A stretch of 62,894 nucleotides of DNA, taken from assembly GCF_020709055.1 (NCBI RefSeq), contig NZ_JAJFCK010000016.1, positions 1 to 62,894 of the forward strand. The letters are read 5' to 3'. A model generated the notes under the pieces. The model ran no database searches. It saw only the letters and a list, made by a program, of their open reading frames with translations, and was not told the DNA's origin. A program made the position numbers and the translations under genes. This DNA is from Ruminococcus callidus. GTDB lineage: Bacteria; Bacillota; Clostridia; Oscillospirales; Ruminococcaceae. Shown here piece by piece: positions 52,599 through 60,198 of this stretch; within the stretch, counting starts at the first letter, position 1, and each line of letters opens with the position of its first letter.

Positions 52599-53432
52599 AT
52601 GTCTGATTGTAATCATCAGTGCAGTTCCTGTTCCACCAGCAGCGGATGTCAGGAGAAGGAACAGAATGAACGTGTCATCAACAATACAAAGGGTGTTCGC
52701 AGTGTCATCGGCGTGGTCGGCGGAAAGGGCGGCGTCGGAAAGTCGCTGGTTACCAGCCTGCTCGCCATCCAGACTCAGCGTCTGGGCTACCGTGCAGCTG
52801 TGCTGGACGCCGATATCACCGGCCCGTCCATCCCGAAGATCTTCGGCATTCACCAGCATGCGCAGACCGAGGACGACAACCTGCTGCCGTTCGTGACCGC
52901 AGAGGGAACCAAGGTCATGTCCCTGAACCTGCTGCTGGAAAATGAGACTGATCCGGTCTTTTGGCGTGGCCCTGTGATCTCCGGCGTAGTCAAGCAGTTC
53001 TGGGAGGATGTTAAGTGGGGCGACGTGGACTTCATGTTCGTGGACATGCCTCCGGGGACGGGCGATGTTCCGCTGACCGTGTTCCAGAGCCTGCCGCTGG
53101 ATGGTATCATCATTGTTTCCACCCCGCAGTCGCTGGTTTCCATGATCGTGCAGAAGGCAGTGCAGATGGCACAGAAGATGGACATTCCGGTTCTGGGTAT
53201 GGTAGAGAATATGCGGTTTCTGAAGTGTCCGGACTGCGGCAGAGAAATTCCGCTGTTTGGCTCGGATGATGCTGTAGACAGTACCAACGTGCCGGTTCTG
53301 GAGCGTGTTCCGCTGGATCCCAATGTGGCAAAGGCATGCGATGCCGGCGCACTGGCACAGGCGGATGTGGATTACCTGAAGAAGACGGCACAGATTCTGA
53401 CGGATTCTTTCGGCGGAAAAGAAAGCAAGTGA
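52599..53432 (+). CDS. mrp: Mrp/NBP35-family P-loop ATPase (iron-sulfur carrier)
   Basis: 277 residues. Cys-rich N-terminus (CNHQCSSCSTSSGC, about 4-17), deviant Walker A GGKGGVGKS, Walker B 'DFMFVDMPPGTGDVPLT' and a C-terminal CxxC ('LKCPDCG') that holds a bridging Fe-S cluster in this family. Delivers Fe-S clusters in the cytosol. RBS AAGGAG. Confidence 0.93.
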   Translation: MSDCNHQCSSCSTSSGCQEKEQNERVINNTKGVRSVIGVVGGKGGVGKSLVTSLLAIQTQRLGYRAAVLDADITGPSIPKIFGIHQHAQTEDDNLLPFVTAEGTKVMSLNLLLENETDPVFWRGPVISGVVKQFWEDVKWGDVDFMFVDMPPGTGDVPLTVFQSLPLDGIIIVSTPQSLVSMIVQKAVQMAQKMDIPVLGMVENMRFLKCPDCGREIPLFGSDDAVDSTNVPVLERVPLDPNVAKACDAGALAQADVDYLKKTAQILTDSFGGKESK

Positions 53433-53452
53433 GGCGGATGTACCGCTTTTTT
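53432..53452 (+). terminator. Terminator of mrp
   Basis: A compact 6-bp stem (AGGCGG / CCGCTT) immediately at the mrp stop codon, followed by a T-run. Confidence 0.55.
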
Positions 53453-53564
53453 GATTGAATTTGATTGAAAAAGAAAAGAAAAAGCGGATTTGATTTTTTG
53501 AAATAAAGAATCCTGCAAAAATAATTGTTTTTTCAAGAAGTACTGGGCTTCGGCGATTTTTTTC

Positions 53565-53593
53565 TTGACAATTGCCGAAAAAGCTGGTATACT
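53565..53593 (+). promoter_or_regulatory. Sigma-A promoter of amt-PII
   Basis: TTGACA (53565-53570), 17-bp spacer, TATACT (53588-53593), giving a leader of about 120 nt. Confidence 0.85.
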
Positions 53594-53603
53594 AAGTGAC
53601 AAG

Positions 53604-53652
53604 AACAGCAAAGGCGCTGAGTTCACAAGCTCAATGCCCTTGCTGTTTTTTT
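53604..53652 (+). terminator. Leader terminator (attenuator candidate) of amt-PII
   Basis: A long imperfect stem, AACAGCAAAGGC-x-CTGAG with CTCA-x-TGCCCTTGCTGTT, followed by seven T residues, lies between the promoter and the start codon. Because transcription from 53593 must cross it, read-through is probably regulated, plausibly by nitrogen status (inference). It does not match a riboswitch I know. Confidence 0.75.
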
Positions 53653-53719
53653 ATTTCTCGGCGACAGAACTGGTACCGCTGCCGCCAGAAAAAATAACGA
53701 CATGGAGAGGTGCATTCTT

Positions 53720-55438
53720 ATGGATCAAAATTCCGTTCTGGATTTGATTAACGGCAATGTATACGGCATTTGGTATCTGGTCGGTGCGGCACTGGTATTC
53801 TTTATGCAGTGCGGTTTTGCAATGGTGGAGGCTGGATTTACCAGAGCAAAGAACGCCGGTAACATCATTATGAAAAATCTGATGGACTTCTGTCTTGGTA
53901 CAGTGGTGTTCATCTTAATTGGCTTTGGAATCCTGTGCGGCGAAGACCTTGCCGGTATCATCGGCAAGCCGGGATTTGACATTTTCTCGGACTATGCAAA
54001 CTTTGACTGGTCGAGCTTCGTCTTCAATCTGGTATTCTGTGCGACGGCAGCGACAATTGTTTCCGGTGCCATGGCAGAGCGTACCAAGTTCATTTCCTAC
54101 TGTATCTATTCCGCAGTGATTTCCGCTGTGATCTATCCGGTAGAAACCCACTGGGTATGGGGCGGCGGCTGGCTGTCGCAGCTTTCCACACCGTTCCACG
54201 ATTTCGCAGGTTCCGGTGTCATCCACATGGTCGGCGGTGTTTCCGCACTGATCGGCGCAGCAATCCTTGGTCCCCGTATTGGTAAATTCACCAAGACCAA
54301 GGACGGCAAGGTAAAGGTAAACGCAATTCCGGGTCACTCCCTGACCATCGGCGCACTGGGTGTCTTCATCCTGTGGTTCGGCTGGTACGGATTCAACGGC
54401 GCTGCTGCAACTTCTGTTCCGCAGCTGGGCACCATCTTCCTGACCACCACCATCGCACCGGCACTGGCAACCGTTTCCTGCATGATCTTCACTTGGATCA
54501 AGTATGGCAAGCCGGATGTGTCCATGTGTCTGAATGCTTCTCTGGCCGGTCTGGTTGCCATCACCGCCGGATGCGATGTGGTCGATGCCTTTGGTTCTGC
54601 CATCATCGGTATTATTTCCGGTCTGCTGGTATGCTTCGGCGTATGGTTCCTGGATCACGTGCTGCACGTAGACGATCCGGTGGGCGCAGTAGCTGTACAC
54701 TTTATGAATGGTCTGTGGGGCACACTGGCAGTTGGTCTGTTTGCAACCACTTCCGTTCCGGCAAACGATGTTTATGACGGTCTGTTCTATGGCGGCGGCT
54801 TCACCGTTCTGGGCGTACAGGCGCTGGGTGTTGTCTGCATTCTGGCATGGACTTCTGTCACCATCGCACTCACATTCTTTATCATCAAGAAGACCATCGG
54901 TCTGCGTGTTTCTGCCGAGGAAGAAGTTCTTGGTCTGGACGCAACCGAGCACAACCTGCCCTCCGCTTATGCAGACTTTATGCCGTCTACGGTTTCAATG
55001 GCATCGGATGCTGCGGACGCAGCTGCTACTGGTGTCACCATTCCGGAGTCGGAGCTGATCATGAAGCCGGCAAACGGTGCAAAGGCAAAGATGACCAAGC
55101 TGGTTGTGATGTGCAATCCGGACAGACTGGATGCATTGCAGGCAACCCTGTCCTCTATGGGCGTGAACGGTGTCACCGTAACTCATGTCATGGGCTATGG
55201 CTCGCAGAAGGGCAACGAGTCCTATTATCGTGGCGTTAAGACCGAGGGAACCAAGCTCCTCAAGAAGGTCAAGGTCGAAGCCGTTGTGGCAAAGATCCCG
55301 CCGCAGAAAATCGTGGACGCAGTGAAGAAGGTGCTGTATACCGGCAAGATCGGCGATGGCAAGATCTTCGTCTACGATGTAGAGGATGTTGTGAAGATTC
55401 GTACCGGTGAAACAGGCTACGATGCACTTCAGGACTGA
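53720..55438 (+). CDS. amt: Ammonium transporter fused to a PII signalling domain
   Basis: 572 residues. The N-terminal Amt/Rh channel (about 1-410) has 11 membrane helices, with 'QCGFAMVEAGFTRAKN' and 'HMVGGVSALIGAAILGPR'. A linker leads to a full PII (GlnB/GlnK) domain (about 456-572), with a T-loop containing Tyr ('GNESYYRGVKTEG') and 'KIGDGKIFVYDVED' near the end. PII proteins plug Amt channels when nitrogen is plentiful; here both are on one chain. One uninterrupted frame. Start 53720 follows GAGAGGTGC. Confidence 0.93.
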   Translation: MDQNSVLDLINGNVYGIWYLVGAALVFFMQCGFAMVEAGFTRAKNAGNIIMKNLMDFCLGTVVFILIGFGILCGEDLAGIIGKPGFDIFSDYANFDWSSFVFNLVFCATAATIVSGAMAERTKFISYCIYSAVISAVIYPVETHWVWGGGWLSQLSTPFHDFAGSGVIHMVGGVSALIGAAILGPRIGKFTKTKDGKVKVNAIPGHSLTIGALGVFILWFGWYGFNGAAATSVPQLGTIFLTTTIAPALATVSCMIFTWIKYGKPDVSMCLNASLAGLVAITAGCDVVDAFGSAIIGIISGLLVCFGVWFLDHVLHVDDPVGAVAVHFMNGLWGTLAVGLFATTSVPANDVYDGLFYGGGFTVLGVQALGVVCILAWTSVTIALTFFIIKKTIGLRVSAEEEVLGLDATEHNLPSAYADFMPSTVSMASDAADAAATGVTIPESELIMKPANGAKAKMTKLVVMCNPDRLDALQATLSSMGVNGVTVTHVMGYGSQKGNESYYRGVKTEGTKLLKKVKVEAVVAKIPPQKIVDAVKKVLYTGKIGDGKIFVYDVEDVVKIRTGETGYDALQD

Positions 55439-55491
55439 TTCTATCCTCCTGAACCTTTTTGCAAATTCCTAAAATACTTTCCTAAATTGGG

Positions 55492-55546
55492 AAACTGCCT
55501 TTGCGGTATCGGGTACCACCTGCTGCAGGGGCAGTTCCTTTTTTGT
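55492..55546 (+). terminator. Terminator of amt-PII
   Basis: GGAAACTGCC (55492-55501) pairs with GGGCAGTTCC (55531-55540) around an inner GGTA-TCGG-GTACC hairpin; six T residues follow. The remaining ~70 bp up to the next promoter show nothing else. Confidence 0.8.
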
Positions 55547-55615
55547 CTGCCTGACCAAAAAAACGTGGCGTTTCTGGACATTTTGCTGAAATATCCGAAA
55601 AACTGCAAAGTACTA

Positions 55616-55644
55616 TTTACAATTTGAACAGAATATGATACAAT
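55616..55644 (+). promoter_or_regulatory. Sigma-A promoter of the yerC-like gene
   Basis: TTTACA (55616-55621), 17-bp spacer, TACAAT (55639-55644), leaving a leader of about 125 nt. Confidence 0.65.
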
Positions 55645-55774
55645 GATATTATTTGAAAGTGTTTCTTTGAAGGACACAATACCGTGTGACAGCATGTATT
55701 TCGGAGAAAACAGGTTCAAAATCAAAAAAGGCTGGAGCGGTTCCGGCTGTACAGGAAAGGATGCGGGAAACGGC

Positions 55775-56083
55775 ATGAAAAGAGAACGGCAGGATGCAGA
55801 TATGGCAGCGTTATTTGAGGCGATCCTGGCACTGAAAACGCCAGAGGAGTGTCATGCTTTTTTTAAGGATCTGTGCACGTATCAGGAATTGAATGCAATT
55901 TCGCAGCGGCTACAGGTGGCGAAATTGCTGCATGAAGGACATGTATTTCATGATATTGTGGAGGAAACGGGGGCGAGTACTGCGACCATCAGCCGTGTCA
56001 ATCGTGTCATTAAAGATGGATGCAACGGGTACCAGCTGATTTTTGACCGGGTATACGATAAGAAAGAGAAAGAAGAATCATAG
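55775..56083 (+). CDS. TrpR-like (YerC/YecD family) transcriptional regulator
   Basis: 102 residues. 'LKTPEECHAFFKDLCTYQELNAISQRLQVAKLL' region and the helix-turn-helix 'DIVEETGASTATISRVNRVI' match the YerC/TrpR-repressor-related family of Firmicutes, whose targets are mostly unknown. The start at 55775 (MKRERQDADM) matches the family length; the upstream frame to 55643 lacks an RBS. The dockerin GH9 gene begins 57 bp downstream with no promoter seen between them. Confidence 0.85.
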   Translation: MKRERQDADMAALFEAILALKTPEECHAFFKDLCTYQELNAISQRLQVAKLLHEGHVFHDIVEETGASTATISRVNRVIKDGCNGYQLIFDRVYDKKEKEES

Positions 56084-56140
56084 GAGTCAGCTGGACAGAG
56101 CAGTGCAGTGGCTCCGAACCATGAGGGAGGATGAATTCAG

Positions 56141-58900
56141 ATGATTTCAAAACGATTCCGGCGGGTGTTTGCCGGATTGCTCAGCGGTGTGATGCTTGTC
56201 ACTGCTGCGGGACTGCCGGCGGATGCGGCAGTGGTCGACAAGGAGAATCCGAACAATTACGACAACTTTGCCGAGGCGCTCCAGCTAGCGCTCTGCTTTT
56301 ACGATGCCAATAAATGCGGCGATGAGGTGGCAGATGACGGCTATTATTCTTGGCGGGGGAACTGCCACGTGAAAGATGGCATGATCCCGCTGGTGCCCAT
56401 GCAAAGTCTGGGCGGCGGAAAAGCCAACGAGGACAGCGGAAAAGGCGATGGCGGTGCTAGCGCTGCCGAGGGACTCTACGTCGGCACGAATATGAGTCAG
56501 GAATTTATCGATGCCAATCGGCAGTATCTGGATCCGGACGGCGACGGCTGCGTCGATCTGACCGGCGGCTGGCACGATGCCGGAGACCACGTCAAATTCG
56601 GTCTGCCGGGCAGCTATTCTGCCTCCACTGTAGGCTGGGGCTATTACGAATTTCGGGACTCCTATGTGCAGCTGGGACTGCAAAAGCACGTGGAGGACGA
56701 GCTGCGCTGGATCAACGACTATTTCCTGAAAGCCACTTTCCTGGACGATGACGGCAACGTAGTGGCATATTGCTATCAGGTGGGTGAGGGAAACAACGAC
56801 CACAACTATTGGTGTGCGCCGGAATTGCAGGTGGATGACACCTATGTGGCAACCTCTTCCTGTGCTGTCAAGCGTCCGGCATACTTCGCCACCACAGAAA
56901 CGCCGGCATCCGACCAGACCGCAGGTGCAGCAGCATCGCTGGCGGTCAACTATCTGAACTTTAAGGACACCGATCCGGAGTATGCGCAGAAGTGTCTGGA
57001 TTATGCGCTGGCGCTCTATGAATTTTCCGTCAAGACGCACCACGAAACCGGAGATACCACGCTGGTGGTGGACAGCCTTGGCTACGATGGCGGTTTCTAT
57101 ACCTCCAGCTATGACTATGATGAACTGGCATGGGCAGCCGTCTGGCTCTATTACTGCACCGAGAACTATGATTATATTGACGACATCATCAGCGTGGATG
57201 AGTCTGTCACCGGCGAAATGGGCGCACATCCCTACACCGGCTATCTAAAGCGTATCATTTCTGATACCGGAAACTGCTGGCAGAACATCTGGGTGCACTG
57301 CTGGGATACCGTCTGGGGCGGTGTCTTTGCGAAGCTGGCACCGGTGACCAACATCTCCCGTGACTGGTACATCTTCCGCTGGAATCTGGAATTCTGGTCG
57401 GGTATGAATGAGGCAGATGCTGCCAACGCAGACTTTAACGTTCCTGTGACCAAGCACAAGTATTTCGGCATGGACGACCAGCTGTGGAACTCCAAGATCA
57501 CCGCCAGCGAGATTAAAGATCTGCCGGAAGCCGACGGCGCATGGATTGCGAAATCTCCCGCCGGCTTTGCGGTGGTTTCTGACTACGGCAGCGCACGATA
57601 CAATACGGCAGCCGGACTTTGCGCCATGGTCTACGCCAAGGAAACAGGCGATCTGACATTTGCGGAGTGGGCGAAGGATCAGATGGAATACATTCTGGGC
57701 GATAACCCCATGGGCTATTCCTTCGAAGTGGGCTATGAAAACAGCTATGCCACCCATCCCCACCACAGAGCCGCTTCCTGTTCGTCAACTCAGAGCATGG
57801 ATGAACCTGATCCGCAGACGCACACCCTCTGGGGTGCATTGGTCGGCGGACCGGATCTGAAGGATTATCACAACGATGTCACCAGCGACTACATTTACAA
57901 TGAAGTCACGGATGACTATAACGCCGGCTTCTGCGGCGACCTCGCCGGACTCTACCAGTTCTATGGGGCAGAGGGCAAGGAACTCGCCGATAAGAATGCG
58001 GTCATTCCGGACTTTGATATGTCTGCCAACGCCAAGGCAGGATATGAAGTGGCAGAGGATACGCCCACGGGCTTCTATGTCACTGCCGGAAAGGCGCAGG
58101 AGAACGATGCCGGATTGCAGGTCAAGATCGTGGTGCACAACCGCACCATCAATCCGCCGCAGTTCTGCGATGATCTCCGTGTCCGGTACTATTTCAACAT
58201 CGATGAGCTGACGGCAATCGGAGAGGATATCTCTATGGTGGAAACTCGTGTGGACTACGATGCGGAAAGCGCCATGACCAACAACAAGACTTCCGCCACC
58301 ATCTCCGAGCCGATCAAGTACGACGACAACGGCACGTATTATGTGGAAATTGCGTGGAAAAACTGCAACTTCTATGGCAGCCGTGTTTATCAGTTCGGTC
58401 TGCTGAACAAGATGAATCCGGAAACCTACGACACCACATGGGATTCCTCCAACGACTATAGCTACGGCGATCTCATCAGCTTTGAGGATGACAACGATGC
58501 CGCAGCTATCACCAAGAAGATTCCGGCCTATGCCAACGGCGAACTGGTCTGGGGTGAAGAACCGGACGGCAAGAAGCCGGCGGAGACCACAGAACCGGTA
58601 GTGACCACAACCGCAGAGAATACCACGGAAACTGCACCAGTCACCAGCACCACGACCGTCACCGAGGCAAGCGCCACAGGAACTGTGGATGCAACTGTGC
58701 TCTACGGCGATGTCAACCTGGACAGCGAGGTAGATCTGTCGGATGCCGTTCTGCTGAACAAGGCAGTGGCTGGCGTGGTCGAGCTGAATGACCAGCAGAA
58801 AAAGAATGCGGACTGCTGTGCAGGCAGTGGTATCGGCGGCGATGATTCCATGAGTCTGCTGCGTTTTCTGGTGCACCTCATCAATGCTCTGCCGGAATAA
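56141..58900 (+). CDS. Glycoside hydrolase family 9 cellulase with CBM3c-like module and dockerin
   Basis: 919 residues. Signal peptide (about 1-29). GH9 catalytic domain (about 40-620) with 'GGWHDAGDHVKFG' (Asp146 and Asp149 as nucleophile/base pair), 'HHRAAS' (near 541) and a final Asp/Glu region 'DVTSDYIYNEVTDDYNAGF'. A CBM3c-like beta domain (about 633-805) is typical of processive endoglucanases (theme B). Thr/Glu linker, then type I dockerin (855-919) with a canonical first calcium loop and a degenerate second one. RBS GGGAGGATG. Possibly co-transcribed with the TrpR-like regulator just upstream. Confidence 0.96.
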   Translation: MISKRFRRVFAGLLSGVMLVTAAGLPADAAVVDKENPNNYDNFAEALQLALCFYDANKCGDEVADDGYYSWRGNCHVKDGMIPLVPMQSLGGGKANEDSGKGDGGASAAEGLYVGTNMSQEFIDANRQYLDPDGDGCVDLTGGWHDAGDHVKFGLPGSYSASTVGWGYYEFRDSYVQLGLQKHVEDELRWINDYFLKATFLDDDGNVVAYCYQVGEGNNDHNYWCAPELQVDDTYVATSSCAVKRPAYFATTETPASDQTAGAAASLAVNYLNFKDTDPEYAQKCLDYALALYEFSVKTHHETGDTTLVVDSLGYDGGFYTSSYDYDELAWAAVWLYYCTENYDYIDDIISVDESVTGEMGAHPYTGYLKRIISDTGNCWQNIWVHCWDTVWGGVFAKLAPVTNISRDWYIFRWNLEFWSGMNEADAANADFNVPVTKHKYFGMDDQLWNSKITASEIKDLPEADGAWIAKSPAGFAVVSDYGSARYNTAAGLCAMVYAKETGDLTFAEWAKDQMEYILGDNPMGYSFEVGYENSYATHPHHRAASCSSTQSMDEPDPQTHTLWGALVGGPDLKDYHNDVTSDYIYNEVTDDYNAGFCGDLAGLYQFYGAEGKELADKNAVIPDFDMSANAKAGYEVAEDTPTGFYVTAGKAQENDAGLQVKIVVHNRTINPPQFCDDLRVRYYFNIDELTAIGEDISMVETRVDYDAESAMTNNKTSATISEPIKYDDNGTYYVEIAWKNCNFYGSRVYQFGLLNKMNPETYDTTWDSSNDYSYGDLISFEDDNDAAAITKKIPAYANGELVWGEEPDGKKPAETTEPVVTTTAENTTETAPVTSTTTVTEASATGTVDATVLYGDVNLDSEVDLSDAVLLNKAVAGVVELNDQQKKNADCCAGSGIGGDDSMSLLRFLVHLINALPE

Positions 58901-58925
58901 TGGAAGTTTTCAGGCAATCGATTCA

Positions 58926-58972
58926 ATGAAAAAGACACGTATGGCGCAGCGTCATACGTGTCTTTGGTTTTT
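58926..58972. terminator. Bidirectional terminator, GH9 / ppx
   Basis: Perfect 13-bp stem AAAGACACGTATG (58931-58943) / CATACGTGTCTTT (58953-58965); A-run before and T-run after, serving both convergent genes. Confidence 0.85.
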
Positions 58973-58977
58973 ACGAT

Positions 58978-59913
58978 TTAAGCGCAGTCCGGATTCACGG
59001 TGGGGGCACTCTTTTTCTGCTGCATCAGATAGCGCCGGAGATAGCCCTCCCGCACGCCGTATTTGCAGACATAGACTGTCGTGCACCGGCTCTGGAGGAT
59101 CAGGGTTTCCAGAATCAAAATGCCGGAAAAGATGGTGTGCAGCCGGTCGGGACAGTACTGCGTGAGAAGCTCCATCGCAGCGCTGTCTTTTTTCCACAGA
59201 AATTTTTTCAGTTTCCGAAACTGCTCCGCAGTGAAGGTGCGCTGTGCCGGCAAGATCACCTTCATGGCTTGGAGCAGCTGTAATACCGTTCGTGCAGTTC
59301 CGCCGATGCCGCAGAGGGTTTCGTAGGGCGGAAGATGGTTCAGCTTGTGTCTTTTCAGCGATTTCTGCACCTGTAGCCGAATGGCATCCCGCTCCTTTTT
59401 GTCGGGGAAGAGCTTGGCGATGTGCTTCTTGGAGAGATTCAGCGATCCGATGGGGACACTTTCAATGACGCCGGTTCCATCGTGGGCAAAGGTGAGAATT
59501 TCTGTGCTTCCTCCGCCGATGTCGAACAGCAGTCCGCTCTCCACGGGAAGCTCCCGCTGCACGCCGTAATAGTCCAGATACGCCTCCTCCAGACCAGTGA
59601 GAACATCCACAGAATATCCGGTTTCCGCATAAATCTGGTCGATTGCCTCCTGCGTGTTGCGGATGTTCCGCAGCGGTGCGGTGGAAAACGCCAGCGTGGT
59701 GCAAGGGGTAAACTCTTTCAGCAGCATCTTGCAGCGCTGTAAGGTGGTACAGATCAGCCGGATTCCCTCCGGCGTCATCATGCCGTCCTGAAGATAGGCG
59801 GCGAGCCCGGCAGTGAACTTTTGTGTAAACAGGGCATGAAACTCGGCGTTCGTTTCCTCGTAGACCACCAGACGAATGGTATTCGATCCCAGATCGATGA
59901 CTGCATATTTCAT
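58978..59913 (-). CDS. ppx: Ppx/GppA-family exopolyphosphatase
   Basis: 311 residues, the short form with only the two ASKHA-fold domains. Motifs 'AVIDLGSNTIRLVVYE', 'LLFDIGGGSTEI' and 'CGIGGTARTVLQ' are clear. Hydrolyses polyphosphate ends or pppGpp. Divergent from ppk, so synthesis and breakdown of polyphosphate face each other. RBS TAGGAG. Confidence 0.92.
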   Translation of the reverse strand: MKYAVIDLGSNTIRLVVYEETNAEFHALFTQKFTAGLAAYLQDGMMTPEGIRLICTTLQRCKMLLKEFTPCTTLAFSTAPLRNIRNTQEAIDQIYAETGYSVDVLTGLEEAYLDYYGVQRELPVESGLLFDIGGGSTEILTFAHDGTGVIESVPIGSLNLSKKHIAKLFPDKKERDAIRLQVQKSLKRHKLNHLPPYETLCGIGGTARTVLQLLQAMKVILPAQRTFTAEQFRKLKKFLWKKDSAAMELLTQYCPDRLHTIFSGILILETLILQSRCTTVYVCKYGVREGYLRRYLMQQKKSAPTVNPDCA

Positions 59914-59950
59914 GTGGCAAAACTCCTATGGCAATACGGTATTTTTTCTT

Positions 59951-59980
59951 ATTATACTGCATTTTCGGCGGGTTATACAA
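59951..59980 (-). promoter_or_regulatory. Sigma-A promoter of ppx
   Basis: Minus strand TTGTAT (59975-59980), 18-bp spacer, TATAAT (59951-59956). Confidence 0.6.
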
Positions 59981-60095
59981 GCCGATAGTTTCAAACGGGA
60001 TGTTAAATTCTAGTGAAATATTCAAGCTTTTTGAGTTTACAGAAAAATAACATATCTTTTACAACATTGCGCTGTCTAAATTTTCGTATTTCTTT

Positions 60096-60101
60096 TATAA
60101 T
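60096..60101 (+). promoter_or_regulatory. -10 box probably serving ppk
   Basis: TATAAT, about 98 bp before ppk; no good -35 box at the right distance, so an activator may be needed. Confidence 0.4.
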
Positions 60102-60198
60102 AGAATAGGAATATAATCGATTGATTTTCAAGATTCGCAAACAGCGGAACATAGATAGCGCATTAAGAGACAACAAAAAAATTTGGAGGTACTTTCCT

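Noticed and set aside
53594..53719. Glutamine or other known riboswitch in the amt leader.
   Set aside because: Conserved riboswitch core sequences are not present; only a terminator hairpin is supported.
53720..55438. Amt-PII fusion as a possible sequencing frameshift joining two genes.
   Set aside because: The frame is continuous with a sensible linker and no internal stop, RBS or start at the junction; Amt-PII fusions are known in bacteria.
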